A stretch of DNA of 64,000 nucleotides, taken from positions 99,828-163,827 of the forward strand of contig JACRBJ010000006.1 in assembly GCA_016234555.1 (NCBI GenBank). Reading direction: 5' to 3'. Source of the stretch: Chloroflexota bacterium (GTDB taxonomy: Bacteria; Chloroflexota; Anaerolineae; Anaerolineales; Villigracilaceae). A model generated the notes under the pieces. The model did not search any database, was not told the DNA's origin, and saw only the letters and a list, made by a program, of their open reading frames with translations. The stretch's first letter is position 1; the number at the start of each line of letters is the position of its first letter. The position numbers and the translations under genes are program-made. Shown here piece by piece: positions 50,529 through 59,012 of this stretch.

Positions 50529-51410
50529 CTATGATTTGACGCCCCCGAGCAGGGTGCCTTTGGTGAAATATTTTTGAATCCACGGGTAGATGATGACCAT
50601 CGGAAGCATGGTCAGGAAAACGCTGGCGGCTTTGATCGCCTGCACCGACGCCGAACTGAAGGCGTCGTACTCCACATATTCGTTCATGTTCGCCGCCAGC
50701 AGGATGTTGCGCAGCAGGATGGGCAGGGGTTGGAGTTTGGCATCGTTGAGATACAGGATGGCATTGAAGAACTCATTCCAATGCCCGACGGCGTACCATA
50801 AGCTGACGGTCAACAGGATGGGCTTGGATAAAGGCAGAACCACGTACCACAGCACCTGAAACTCGTTTGCCCCATCGAGGCGCGCCGCTTCCTTGAGTTC
50901 ATCCGGCAAACCTTCGAAGAAGCTCTTCATCACCAGCAGGTTGTAGATGTTGATGCCGCCCGGCAGGATGACCGCCCAGTAGGTGTCGATCAAGTCAAGC
51001 CTTTGCACAACCAGATAGGTGGGGATCAATCCCGCGTTGAACAGGAAGGGGATCATGACCATGGTGATGAAAAATTTACGCCCCGGCAGACGTGGATTGG
51101 AAAGGGCATACGCAAATGGGACCGTGAGCAACATATTGATGGTCATGCCGCCAAGAGTGATGATGGAACTGTTGGCGGTTGCGCGCAGGAAGGACGGGTG
51201 GCTGATGAGTTGTTTATAGGCTTCAACAGACCATTGCCACGGAGCAAGCCATAGGCCGAAGGTTTTTGTATCGATGAAATTCAGCGGCGTGACGGACATC
51301 ATCAGCACCTTCCACATGGGGATGATGACGATGATCAAAATGGAAAGCAGTAGTCCGTTGACCAGGATTTGGAAGAGGACATCGTCCCAGGATTTTGTTT
51401 TGGTATTCAT
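50529..51410 (-). CDS. ABC transporter permease (LplC-like)
   Basis: A 293-residue carbohydrate permease of the MalG/LplC type with six helices. The EAA loop, contacting the ATPase, reads EAARLDGANEFQVLWYVVLPLSKPI. The N-terminal block FIDTKTFGLWLAPWQWSVEAYK is typical of LplC. The start at 51410 has TAGGAG upstream. It forms a heterodimer with the permease encoded 11 nt upstream. Confidence 0.94.
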   Translation of the reverse strand: MNTKTKSWDDVLFQILVNGLLLSILIIVIIPMWKVLMMSVTPLNFIDTKTFGLWLAPWQWSVEAYKQLISHPSFLRATANSSIITLGGMTINMLLTVPFAYALSNPRLPGRKFFITMVMIPFLFNAGLIPTYLVVQRLDLIDTYWAVILPGGINIYNLLVMKSFFEGLPDELKEAARLDGANEFQVLWYVVLPLSKPILLTVSLWYAVGHWNEFFNAILYLNDAKLQPLPILLRNILLAANMNEYVEYDAFSSASVQAIKAASVFLTMLPMVIIYPWIQKYFTKGTLLGGVKS

Positions 51411-51421
51411 TTCACATACTC

Positions 51422-52378
51422 CTAGTAAAGTCCTGAACCAGTCCACTTTTTCGCCAGACGGTTTGCGAACAGCACCAGCAAAAGTCCGATGGTGCCTTTG
51501 AACAGACCGACCGCGGTTGCCAGGCTGAACTGGAATTCCAAAATGCCCTGACGATAGACCCAGGTATCGATGATGTCGCCCACGCTGTAAACAGGCAGGG
51601 AGTAGAGCACGAAGACCTGCTGGAAACCGGCGTCCAAAATATTGCCGAGGCGCAGAAGCGTGACCACGACAATGGTGCTGGCGATGCCGGGGAGTGAAAT
51701 ATGCCAGATGCGTTGGAGGCGTGATGCGCCATCCACGGCGGCGGCTTCAAACAGGGTCGGGTCGATTGCCATCAACGCGGCGAGATAGATGATGGTTCCC
51801 CATCCGGTCTCCTTCCAGATATCCGAGCCGACAAGGATGGCGCGGAACCAGGCGGGTGACGTGAGAAAGGCAATCGGTTCCCCGCCGTTGGCTTTGATTA
51901 CCTCGTTGACCAGCCCTTCACCCGGCGAGAGGATTACCAGCAAAATACCGAACATGATGACCCACGACAGAAAGTGTGGCAGGTAGGAGATGGTCTGCAC
52001 CAGCCGCGCCAGCCGCTTGTACATCGATTCATAAATGCTCAACGCAAGGATGATCGCCACCGGCATTCCCAAAATCAGTTTCAACACGCTGAGAAGCAGG
52101 GTGTTGGTAATCAATTGGGTAAAGTAGTAGGATTTGAAGAAGGTGACGAAATGTTTGAACCCGATGAAAGGACTTCCTTCGACCCCCAGCAGCGGCTTGA
52201 AATCCTTGAAGGCGATCTGTGCGTTCCACAGGGGCCAGTAGCGGAAGGTCAGAAAATAGATCAGACCGGGAATCATCATGAAAAACAGCCAGCGGTTCAA
52301 CCATATGGAACGCAACAACTTGTTAAAGTTGAATCTGACAGTGGAGGAAATTTCAGTGGGAAATGCTTTCAGGGTCAT
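51422..52378 (-). CDS. ABC transporter permease (LplB-like)
   Basis: A 318-residue carbohydrate permease of the MalF/LplB type with six helices. It starts with a short cytoplasmic N-terminus and the helix WLFFMMIPGLIYFLTFRYWP. The EAA loop is FEAAAVDGASRLQRIWHISLPG. RBS CGGAGAA. It is the first gene of the nineteen-gene pectin locus, 213 nt from the divergent regulator, so the locus promoter probably lies in that gap. Confidence 0.94.
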   Translation of the reverse strand: MTLKAFPTEISSTVRFNFNKLLRSIWLNRWLFFMMIPGLIYFLTFRYWPLWNAQIAFKDFKPLLGVEGSPFIGFKHFVTFFKSYYFTQLITNTLLLSVLKLILGMPVAIILALSIYESMYKRLARLVQTISYLPHFLSWVIMFGILLVILSPGEGLVNEVIKANGGEPIAFLTSPAWFRAILVGSDIWKETGWGTIIYLAALMAIDPTLFEAAAVDGASRLQRIWHISLPGIASTIVVVTLLRLGNILDAGFQQVFVLYSLPVYSVGDIIDTWVYRQGILEFQFSLATAVGLFKGTIGLLLVLFANRLAKKWTGSGLY

Positions 52379-52439
52379 AATTTTTCTCCGATGAAGTGGA
52401 TTTGGGATTGATTAAAGCCAAAACCACCTTCACCTGACG

Positions 52440-52469
52440 AGATGGCGCAAATTAGCATGATTGCCATCT
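52440..52469. promoter_or_regulatory. candidate operator between permease and regulator
   Basis: An inverted repeat AGATGGC, 16 nt, GCCATCT in the gap between the divergent permease and regulator genes. Its position suits control of one or both genes, for example by the AraC-type domain, though no assay or second copy supports this. The same gap holds a G/C-rich stretch (GGGAGAGGGAAGGGGTGAGG). Confidence 0.3.
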
Positions 52470-52591
52470 TAGCAGGTTGGGTTTGGACTTTGGCGATATA
52501 CACTTGGATAAAACCGACTTGTTTTCCCTCGCCTTGTGGGAGAGGGAAGGGGTGAGGGGAAAGGCAAATCCATAGTAAACTTATTTTACTT

Positions 52592-55500
52592 ATGTCCAAA
52601 TATTCTGCCGCCGACCGACCAACGTTGGGTTTTCTGCTTGCCAGCCTGCACACAGGCGCGAGCCTTGTCATTTGGCCCAGCCTGCTGGATGCCGCCAAAC
52701 GGCATGACGTCAACCTGATCTGTTTTCCTGGCGGACGGCTGCAAGCTGCGGACTCCTTTGAAATTCAGCGCAACGCCATTTTCGACCTTGCCAGCAGTCA
52801 ATCTCTCGACGGTCTCATTACGTGGTCGTCTTCGCTGGGCGGCGTGATGGGTCCTGCCGAGATCAAGGCGTTTCACCAGCGTTATCAAACGCTTCCCATG
52901 GTCAGTCTGGCGCAATTCATGGAGGGGATGCCGACCGTCTCGGTGGATAGTTACCTCGGCATGCGCGCCCTGCTTGCCCATCTCGTCGAGGGACATGGCT
53001 TCAAGCGATTTGCCTTCATCCGTGGACCAGAGGGACATTACTACGCCCAGGAACGTTACCGCGCCTATCTTGATTCTCTCCAGACCTTCAACCTGCCCCT
53101 AGACCCCAAGCTGGTCACCCGACCTTTGACCTGGGAGTCGGGCAGCGCGGCGATGGAGAGTCTCCTCGATGAGCGCGGACTCAAGCCTGGCAGGGATTTC
53201 GATGCGGTGGTTGCCGTCAGTGACATGATGGCGATCTGGGCGATGAAGACCCTGCAGGCGCGCGGCTTCGAGGTCCCGAAGGATGTGGCGGTGACTGGAT
53301 TCAACAACTCGATTGAGGAACGTCTCGCCACTCCGCCGCTTACAACCGTTGACCTTCCTTTTTATGAGCAAGGCTCGAAGGCGATGGAAGTGCTGTTGCA
53401 GCAACTCGCGGGTGAATCTGTCCCCGCGTTGATTACCCTGCCGTCGAAAGTGGTGGTGCGGGAATCCTGCGGTTGTCCGTCACAGGCGATTGCGTTGGCG
53501 ACCTTTAAGCCAGCAGATAAAGCAGGAAAAAGCAGAGGGGAGAGAAGGCTTCAAGATGTGCGATCAGCTTGCTTGTCGGAAATGTCGGCGGCGGCGGACC
53601 TTTATCCAGAAGAGTCGAAGGCGTGGCTGGAGTCCGTTTTCGATACATTCATCCAGGAACTTGAAAAGCCGTCGCAGAAATTTTTATCGACGTTGAACAA
53701 TGTGCTCGAAGAAGTTGTACATTCAAACTATGATCTCGTAAATTGGCAAAATGCCATCTCGGTTCTACGGCGCTGGACTTTGGATTACTCGGAAAACGTG
53801 GAGGTGTTAATTTCGCAGGCGCGTGTGGTGGTGGAGGAGGCGGTTCAGCGCGCGCAGGCGTATTCGCAGTGGCGAGCCGACCGTGCCGCGGAGAAATTGC
53901 GCGAGGCCAACCGCACCTTGCTGACCACGTTTGACCTCAGGCAGTTGACGGATGTGCTTGCAGAGCGGTTGCCCGCGCTTGGCATACCGAGCGTGTATCT
54001 TGTGATCTACGAAAAGCCGACTGACGCCGAGGTGCCAGAACATGCCCGCCTGATGCTGGCTTGCACCGACAACGAACGCGCCATGCTCGAGCAGGATGGC
54101 TTGCGGTTTTCGACATCACAGGTTTTGCCGCAACAATTTTTGCCGCAGGGTCGTCGTTACAGTCTGGTGGTCGAGCCGTTGTATTTTCAAGATAAGTCAT
54201 TGGGATACGTGGTCTTCGAGGTTGGAACACATGACGGCAATACCTATGAACTTCTGCGAAGCAATCTGAGCAGCGCTTTGCAGGGAGCCATGTTGTTTCA
54301 GGAAATTCAGCAAGCCCGCCTTGACGCTGAAAAGGCGGACCGAATCAAGACGCGTTTGCTTGCAAACGTAAGCCACGAGATGCGTACCCCGTTGAACATC
54401 ATCATCGGCTATACACAGGACGCGCTGAAAAAACAACATGAAATCCCGCCCGTCCTGTTGAATGACTTGAGCCAAATCCAGAGTAATGCCGAACATCAAC
54501 TGCGAGTTATCAATGATTTGCTCGACCTTTCGCGCGCCGAGATCGATGAGCTTGACCTGACGCTTAGTCTGCTCGACCCGCACCAGTTGTTGGTGGATGC
54601 CTTCCACGACCTTGCCGACCAGTCCGCGTCGCCGAACATTCAATGGAAGTTGGATATCCCCGACCGACTGCCGCAAATCCGCGCCGACGCCGTACGGCTG
54701 CGCCAGATCTTCCTGAACCTGTTGAGTAACGCCAAGAAGTACACTCAAAGCGGGGCGATCACATTGGGTGTGGAAGTCACGCCGCCGCAGATTCATTTTT
54801 GGGTGACGGACACAGGCTTCGGCATCAATCGCGAACAGCAGGAGCGCATCTTCGAGCCATTTGTGACCATCGAGGACAACCGTCGCATCGCGGGCGGAAT
54901 TGGCTTGGGGCTTTCCATCACCCGACATTTGGTTGCGCTTCACGGCGGGACGATGAAGCTGGACAGCCAGCCCGATCAGGGTTCGACCTTTCACATTTAC
55001 CTGCCGCTGCCCGCTCTTGACCAGACGAAACCCGCCAAACAGGATGACTTGTCACCTGTGCTGGTCCTTATCTCGTCCAACTGCGGGCCGACAAAGGAAA
55101 TTGCCGAGATGTGCCAAAGGCAGAAGTTGGAAATCTTCCAATTGCGAAGCAGTGAAGATTTGGAAACCGCTTTGAACAATACAAATCCTGTCGCCCTCGC
55201 CTGGGATTTATCCAACGTCCAGCCCAACGAATGGACGCTTGTTCGCCGCCTGCGACATTATCCAGCTTTGAGCCAGGCCCCATTCATTCTATACGGTCAA
55301 CTTGCAGACTCGACACAGGTTGGGATGACTGGTTTCGTGGTCAAATCACCAAACACCAAGACCTTGCTGGATGCGGTCATCGCCATGAGCCCAACACAGA
55401 ACACGGGACCAATCCTGATCGTGGATGACGATCCGCAGGTGCGCGAGTTCCATCGAAAGGTGGTGGAGGAAGGCTTGCCAAATTATCCCATCCGTTTGGC

Positions 55501-56122
55501 GGAAAATGGCGAGGCGGCATTGGAGGCGATGGCGAAGGAAATCCCGTCGCTGGTCTTGCTCGATCTGGTCATGCCCAACCTGAGCGGTGCGGACATCCTC
55601 GACCAAATGCGCGCGGACCCAAACCTGCGGCAAGTCCCAGTCATTATTTTGAGTAATAAGATGCTAAGCTTGGAAGATGTCAAACGTATCGAAAGCCATA
55701 CCCATGTGACGCTGCAAAGCAAAGGCATCTGGTCGGAGGTGGAAACCATCGCCGCGTTGAATCGAGCCATCTTCGGCGCAGACACTCTCCCCGCGCACAC
55801 CAGCGCACTCGTCAAGCAAGCCATTGTCTACCTGCATCAAAATTATACCCGTCCCATTTCAAGGTGGGAAATCGCCGAAGCCGTCGGCGTTAGCGAAGAC
55901 TATTTGACCCGCGTCTTCAACCGCGAGTTGAACATCTCCCCATGGGATTACCTCAACCGCTATCGGGTGCTTCAATCCAAACAACTGCTGTTGAACACAA
56001 CCGAATCCATCGGGGTCATCGCCCGCCAGGTGGGATTCAAGGATCAAGCTTATTTCAGCCGTGTATTCAGCAAGCTTGTGGGACAATCCCCACAGGGGTT
56101 TAGGGAAACGGCTGGGAACTGA
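52592..56122 (+). CDS. hybrid regulator: LacI-type sensor, GAF-like, histidine kinase, receivers, AraC
   Basis: A 1176-residue single-chain signalling protein. Residues about 10-300 form a periplasmic-binding-protein-like sensor as in LacI regulators but without their HTH (VAVSDMMAIWAMKTLQARGFEVP). About 430-560 looks GAF-like. HisKA has its phospho-His at 595 (ANVSHEMRTPLN); HATPase_c is about 690-805 (DTGFGINREQQERIFEPF, GGIGLGLSITRHL). A weak receiver-like domain is about 812-930, then a full receiver (VDDDPQVREF, Asp 991 in LLDLVMP). AraC-type DNA binding is 1073-1173. No membrane segment, so it senses an internal sugar. It probably controls the divergent pectin genes. Confidence 0.92.
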   Translation: MSKYSAADRPTLGFLLASLHTGASLVIWPSLLDAAKRHDVNLICFPGGRLQAADSFEIQRNAIFDLASSQSLDGLITWSSSLGGVMGPAEIKAFHQRYQTLPMVSLAQFMEGMPTVSVDSYLGMRALLAHLVEGHGFKRFAFIRGPEGHYYAQERYRAYLDSLQTFNLPLDPKLVTRPLTWESGSAAMESLLDERGLKPGRDFDAVVAVSDMMAIWAMKTLQARGFEVPKDVAVTGFNNSIEERLATPPLTTVDLPFYEQGSKAMEVLLQQLAGESVPALITLPSKVVVRESCGCPSQAIALATFKPADKAGKSRGERRLQDVRSACLSEMSAAADLYPEESKAWLESVFDTFIQELEKPSQKFLSTLNNVLEEVVHSNYDLVNWQNAISVLRRWTLDYSENVEVLISQARVVVEEAVQRAQAYSQWRADRAAEKLREANRTLLTTFDLRQLTDVLAERLPALGIPSVYLVIYEKPTDAEVPEHARLMLACTDNERAMLEQDGLRFSTSQVLPQQFLPQGRRYSLVVEPLYFQDKSLGYVVFEVGTHDGNTYELLRSNLSSALQGAMLFQEIQQARLDAEKADRIKTRLLANVSHEMRTPLNIIIGYTQDALKKQHEIPPVLLNDLSQIQSNAEHQLRVINDLLDLSRAEIDELDLTLSLLDPHQLLVDAFHDLADQSASPNIQWKLDIPDRLPQIRADAVRLRQIFLNLLSNAKKYTQSGAITLGVEVTPPQIHFWVTDTGFGINREQQERIFEPFVTIEDNRRIAGGIGLGLSITRHLVALHGGTMKLDSQPDQGSTFHIYLPLPALDQTKPAKQDDLSPVLVLISSNCGPTKEIAEMCQRQKLEIFQLRSSEDLETALNNTNPVALAWDLSNVQPNEWTLVRRLRHYPALSQAPFILYGQLADSTQVGMTGFVVKSPNTKTLLDAVIAMSPTQNTGPILIVDDDPQVREFHRKVVEEGLPNYPIRLAENGEAALEAMAKEIPSLVLLDLVMPNLSGADILDQMRADPNLRQVPVIILSNKMLSLEDVKRIESHTHVTLQSKGIWSEVETIAALNRAIFGADTLPAHTSALVKQAIVYLHQNYTRPISRWEIAEAVGVSEDYLTRVFNRELNISPWDYLNRYRVLQSKQLLLNTTESIGVIARQVGFKDQAYFSRVFSKLVGQSPQGFRETAGN

Positions 56123-56125
56123 CCG

Positions 56126-56272
56126 CTATCCCAACATTAACTTTGGGCGATATTGCAGCGCCTCCGCCAAATGCGCGGATTGGATAGCTTCACTTCCTGC
56201 CAAGTTGGCAATTGTACGCGCAAGCAAAGTTTTGTCTGCGCCGGGGGGCCCTGCCATCAGCACGTTTTGCCA
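56126..56272 (-). pseudogene. comM: comM (yifB) remnant with internal deletion, right copy
   Basis: A reading frame of about 47 codons joins the Walker A region of ComM/YifB (QNVLMAGPPGADKTLLAR) straight onto the family's C-terminus (TIANLAGSEAIQSAHLAEAL, ending near RPK and a TAG at 56126). Some 250-300 codons in between are missing, and the Walker A Gly before Lys is now Asp. It is therefore a dead remnant. The start region is lost as well. It lies at the end of the pectin regulator gene, mirroring the left copy at 31614-31722. Confidence 0.75.
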
Positions 56273-56329
56273 AAAAAGCTGTCACATTTCATGTAAAACT
56301 CATCGGCTTTGAAGCACAAATTTCAATCA

Positions 56330-57088
56330 TTACTCCAGATTTAATGCCCGTTCAACCTCCAGGGAAATATTTTTTGCGACAGCCAAAAGATGGGGACCCA
56401 CCTCGAGCATACGCTCCCGCGTCAGACGATATGCAGGCCCAGCAATCGAAATCGAAGCGATCGGCTGGTTGCAAATCGGCGCTGCGACGGCATTGATCCC
56501 GTCCTCGAACTCTTCCAACGACATCGCAAATCCCCGCTCGCGGATTCGACTGGCATCTTCGAAAAAAGCTTCCTGGGATGTAACCGTTGACCGGGTGTAT
56601 TGCGTCATTCCGCGTTCAAGGATATGACTTACCTGGTCTTCCGGTAAAAAGGCAAGAATGGCTTTGCCCGAGGCTGTGCAGAAAGCGGGAAGCCGCTGAC
56701 CCGGAGTTGCAGCCAGCTTGACGCGCTGCGAACTTTCGATCACATCCACGTAGACGACATCCGCCCCATCCAGCAATGTGAGGTTGACATTTTCACGATA
56801 TCGGCTGCAAAGGTCATGTAAAAAGGGTGCCGCCAGGCGGCGTAAATTATTTTGCTCCATTGCCAAAGACGCTATTTGAAGAAGACGAAGCCCCGGTTTA
56901 TATACACCCGTCGCCCGATCTCTTTCGACAAATCGGTTTTTCTCCAAAGTCGACAACAGTCTATGCACGGTGCTCTTGTTGATCCCGATCATTTCTGATA
57001 TTTGAGACATTGTTAATTCGGGAGTCTGACTGGTGAAGCACAGAAGCACATCCAAGGCACGTTCCACAGCACGTATTGATTCACTCAT
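56330..57088 (-). CDS. IclR-family transcriptional regulator
   Basis: A 252-residue regulator. N-terminal winged helix residues about 5-65 (AVERALDVLLCFTSQTPELTMSQISEMIGINKSTVHRLLSTLEKNRFVERD) and C-terminal GAF-like effector domain about 80-245 (DVIESSQRVKLAATPGQRLPAFCTASGKAILAFLP, SLEEFEDGINAVAAPI). IclR proteins bind small acids and usually repress nearby catabolic genes. Its upstream region and that of the nitroreductase operon share an ATCGTTT motif, so it is the best candidate to control that operon. Confidence 0.95.
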   Translation of the reverse strand: MSESIRAVERALDVLLCFTSQTPELTMSQISEMIGINKSTVHRLLSTLEKNRFVERDRATGVYKPGLRLLQIASLAMEQNNLRRLAAPFLHDLCSRYRENVNLTLLDGADVVYVDVIESSQRVKLAATPGQRLPAFCTASGKAILAFLPEDQVSHILERGMTQYTRSTVTSQEAFFEDASRIRERGFAMSLEEFEDGINAVAAPICNQPIASISIAGPAYRLTRERMLEVGPHLLAVAKNISLEVERALNLE

Positions 57089-57193
57089 TGTAGCAATTCT
57101 CTTTCGTCACAAATAATATCGTTTGCGGGAACATTTTAATGGCATGGGCTGCATAATGTAAACTGTTTTGATGCCTCGTAGCCCTGGCTGAAT

Positions 57194-57730
57194 TTAATCG
57201 GCAACCCTTATTCCATAATAAAACTCGCCACATTCTTGTCCATCAAAATCCAACACACGCGGTAAATAACCCCATTGTTGAAAACCCAGTTTTTCAACCA
57301 TTTTTCTGCTGGCTTCATTGCGGTCGATCAGGACAGCAACAATATTCTTGATGCCAAGGGACGGAGCTGCCTCAAGCGCGTGACGGACCAATTCTCTGCC
57401 AACCCCTTGACGCTGACGGTTATTATCAATATAGCAACTGATTTCGGCTGTAAATCTCAATGCTGAACGGCCGGGGCGATATACGCTTAGACTGCACCAG
57501 CCAACAACTTGCCCATCCACCTCCGCCACAAAGATAGGATGCTGGTCTGGGTCGTGCTCGTAAAACCAGGCTTTGCGTCCTTCAACTGTTACCGGGGTGG
57601 TATTGGCTGTGGAGCGGTGGGTGGGTACTGCCTGGTTATAGATTTCCACAATGGCTGGCAGATCAACGAGTTCCGCTGTGCGAAAATTGATTTTACCGGG
57701 AGGTGCTGAAATAACGTTTTTCGTGTTCAT
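57194..57730 (-). CDS. GNAT acetyltransferase, phosphinothricin-acetyltransferase type
   Basis: A 178-residue N-acetyltransferase of the PAT/Bar group. It opens FRTAELVDLPAIVEIYNQAV and has FVAEVDGQVVGWCSLSVYRP, the acetyl-CoA loop RQRQGVGRELVRHALE and the C-terminal NEASRKMVEKLGFQQWGYLP. PAT-like enzymes acetylate methionine sulfoximine, phosphinothricin or other amino acids. The substrate here is unknown. The start at 57730 is preferred to a longer frame. It is divergent from the nitroreductase operon. Confidence 0.88.
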   Translation of the reverse strand: MNTKNVISAPPGKINFRTAELVDLPAIVEIYNQAVPTHRSTANTTPVTVEGRKAWFYEHDPDQHPIFVAEVDGQVVGWCSLSVYRPGRSALRFTAEISCYIDNNRQRQGVGRELVRHALEAAPSLGIKNIVAVLIDRNEASRKMVEKLGFQQWGYLPRVLDFDGQECGEFYYGIRVAD

Positions 57731-57771
57731 ATTTTCACAAGCCCTGATTCTAACAAAGATTAATGAGAATA

Positions 57772-57850
57772 TTGACAAGTAAACTGGAATGTGTCATACT
57801 TGCATTGTATCACAAAATAAAACATCGTTTCATCTAATAAAACATCTTTT
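57772..57850 (+). promoter_or_regulatory. promoter and direct-repeat operator of nitroreductase operon
   Basis: A sigma-70-type promoter: TTGACA (57772-57777), 17 nt, CATACT (57795-57800). Just downstream are two copies of ATAAAACATC(G/T)TTT, at 57817-57830 and 57837-57850, exactly 20 nt apart, so on the same face of the DNA. This position, between the transcription start and the ribosome site GAGGAGG, suits a repressor. A similar ATATCGTTT lies upstream of the IclR gene (about 57117-57125). Confidence 0.6.
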
Positions 57851-57864
57851 CCGAGGAGGACGCT

Positions 57865-58542
57865 ATGCAAGAGACATACACCCTAGCTGATGCGACCATG
57901 AAGGTCATTCAGGACCGCAGGAGTATTCGGGAATTCACCGAAGAACCAGTCTCCGAGCGGGATCTTGATATGCTTTTGGAGGCTGCGAGACAGGCTCCTT
58001 CGGGGGAAAATGCGCAACCATGGCGCTTTATCATCGTCAAAGATGAAGGAATGCGTAAAAAAATGGGGGCAATCGCTGGCGGAGGGAGTGGTCGCCGTTT
58101 CACAGCAGAGTTTGTAACAAAAAAGATGCAGGAACGGTTCGCCAATTTGCAGGATGAAGCCAAAAGACAGGCGGCTTTTCAGAAGCTCACCTCCGGGCAG
58201 GTCTCGACCTTTATGGCGGATGCCCCGGTGAACATCGTCGTGTGCGGCAAAAAGGACGTTTGGGACACTCCTTATGATACCTCCGCTGCCATTGAAAATA
58301 TTTTGTTGATGGTGACCGCCCTGGGTCTTGGTGCATGTTGGGTGATTGCGCCCTGCATCGACATCCGCGATGAAGAAAGGATGAAGGACCTCCTCGGCAT
58401 TCCGGAAGGATACAAGGCGATCAGCGTCCTTTCGGTTGGTCATCCCACACGACCCCATCGAGCACGCCCACGGCTTGCCATTAACGAACTGGTCTTTAAC
58501 GAAAAATGGGGAGAGGAATACTACAAAAAGGAGCAATCATGA
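57865..58542 (+). CDS. nitroreductase-family flavoprotein
   Basis: A 225-residue FMN-binding NAD(P)H oxidoreductase. Family motifs are IQDRRSIREFTEEPVSERD near the N-terminus, APSGENAQPWRFIIVKD, and the C-terminal GLGACWVIAPCIDI...VGHPTRP. It is probably a homodimer in the cytoplasm. An insertion with several Lys/Arg (RRFTAEFVTKKMQERF) is longer than in the basic family. It heads an operon with an unknown protein, two CoA-transferase subunits and a ferredoxin, so it may act on a CoA-ester or related intermediate rather than a nitro compound. Its stop overlaps the next start (ATGA). Confidence 0.9.
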   Translation: MQETYTLADATMKVIQDRRSIREFTEEPVSERDLDMLLEAARQAPSGENAQPWRFIIVKDEGMRKKMGAIAGGGSGRRFTAEFVTKKMQERFANLQDEAKRQAAFQKLTSGQVSTFMADAPVNIVVCGKKDVWDTPYDTSAAIENILLMVTALGLGACWVIAPCIDIRDEERMKDLLGIPEGYKAISVLSVGHPTRPHRARPRLAINELVFNEKWGEEYYKKEQS

Positions 58543-59003
58543 ACGAGAACTCTGTACCCCTTGAGTACGTAAACAACCTGATGTATGAACTCGAAAAAGC
58601 CTTTTGGGATGAGCGTGGGAAGGGTGCACGTTTCCGCATGACAAAGGTCGGATATCAATACTACGACGAGAAGGTGAAGCCGCTACTCAAAACCACCGAG
58701 GTCGAGGACATTATCGAAAAAGTCCATGATGTGCTTAAGGGCGAGGGGATTGCCGCCGGCGTATCCTTCAATCGGGAAGAGCGTTTGCTTAGGATTAGTG
58801 TGAAAGGCTGCATCCACCGTCCCGTTGAAGAAAGAATGCGCGCCAAGGGCGTTGAACCATTTACCTGCATCCCGGCAAATCTTATCGTATTGGCAATCGA
58901 AGAGAAATTGGATATCCCGGTTGAACTTGCCGAAATTAAGGTGGAAGAAGGCGCCTGTCAGCTATTACTGGTCATGTTCGAAAAGCGCCCGGTGCTCGAG
59001 TAG
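58539..59003 (+). CDS. unknown protein in CoA-transferase operon
   Basis: A 154-residue soluble protein that I cannot place in a family. The central part has VKGCIHRPVEERMRAKGVEPFTCIPANLIVLAIEEKLD, with two Cys about 22 residues apart, and a third Cys occurs in EEGACQLLLVMF. The three Cys could bind a metal or cluster. It starts with AAGGAG and overlaps the nitroreductase stop by four bases; the CoA-transferase gene begins 9 nt after its stop. The tight coupling implies that it works with those enzymes. Confidence 0.75.
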   Translation: MNENSVPLEYVNNLMYELEKAFWDERGKGARFRMTKVGYQYYDEKVKPLLKTTEVEDIIEKVHDVLKGEGIAAGVSFNREERLLRISVKGCIHRPVEERMRAKGVEPFTCIPANLIVLAIEEKLDIPVELAEIKVEEGACQLLLVMFEKRPVLE

Positions 59004-59012
59004 GAGATCGAC

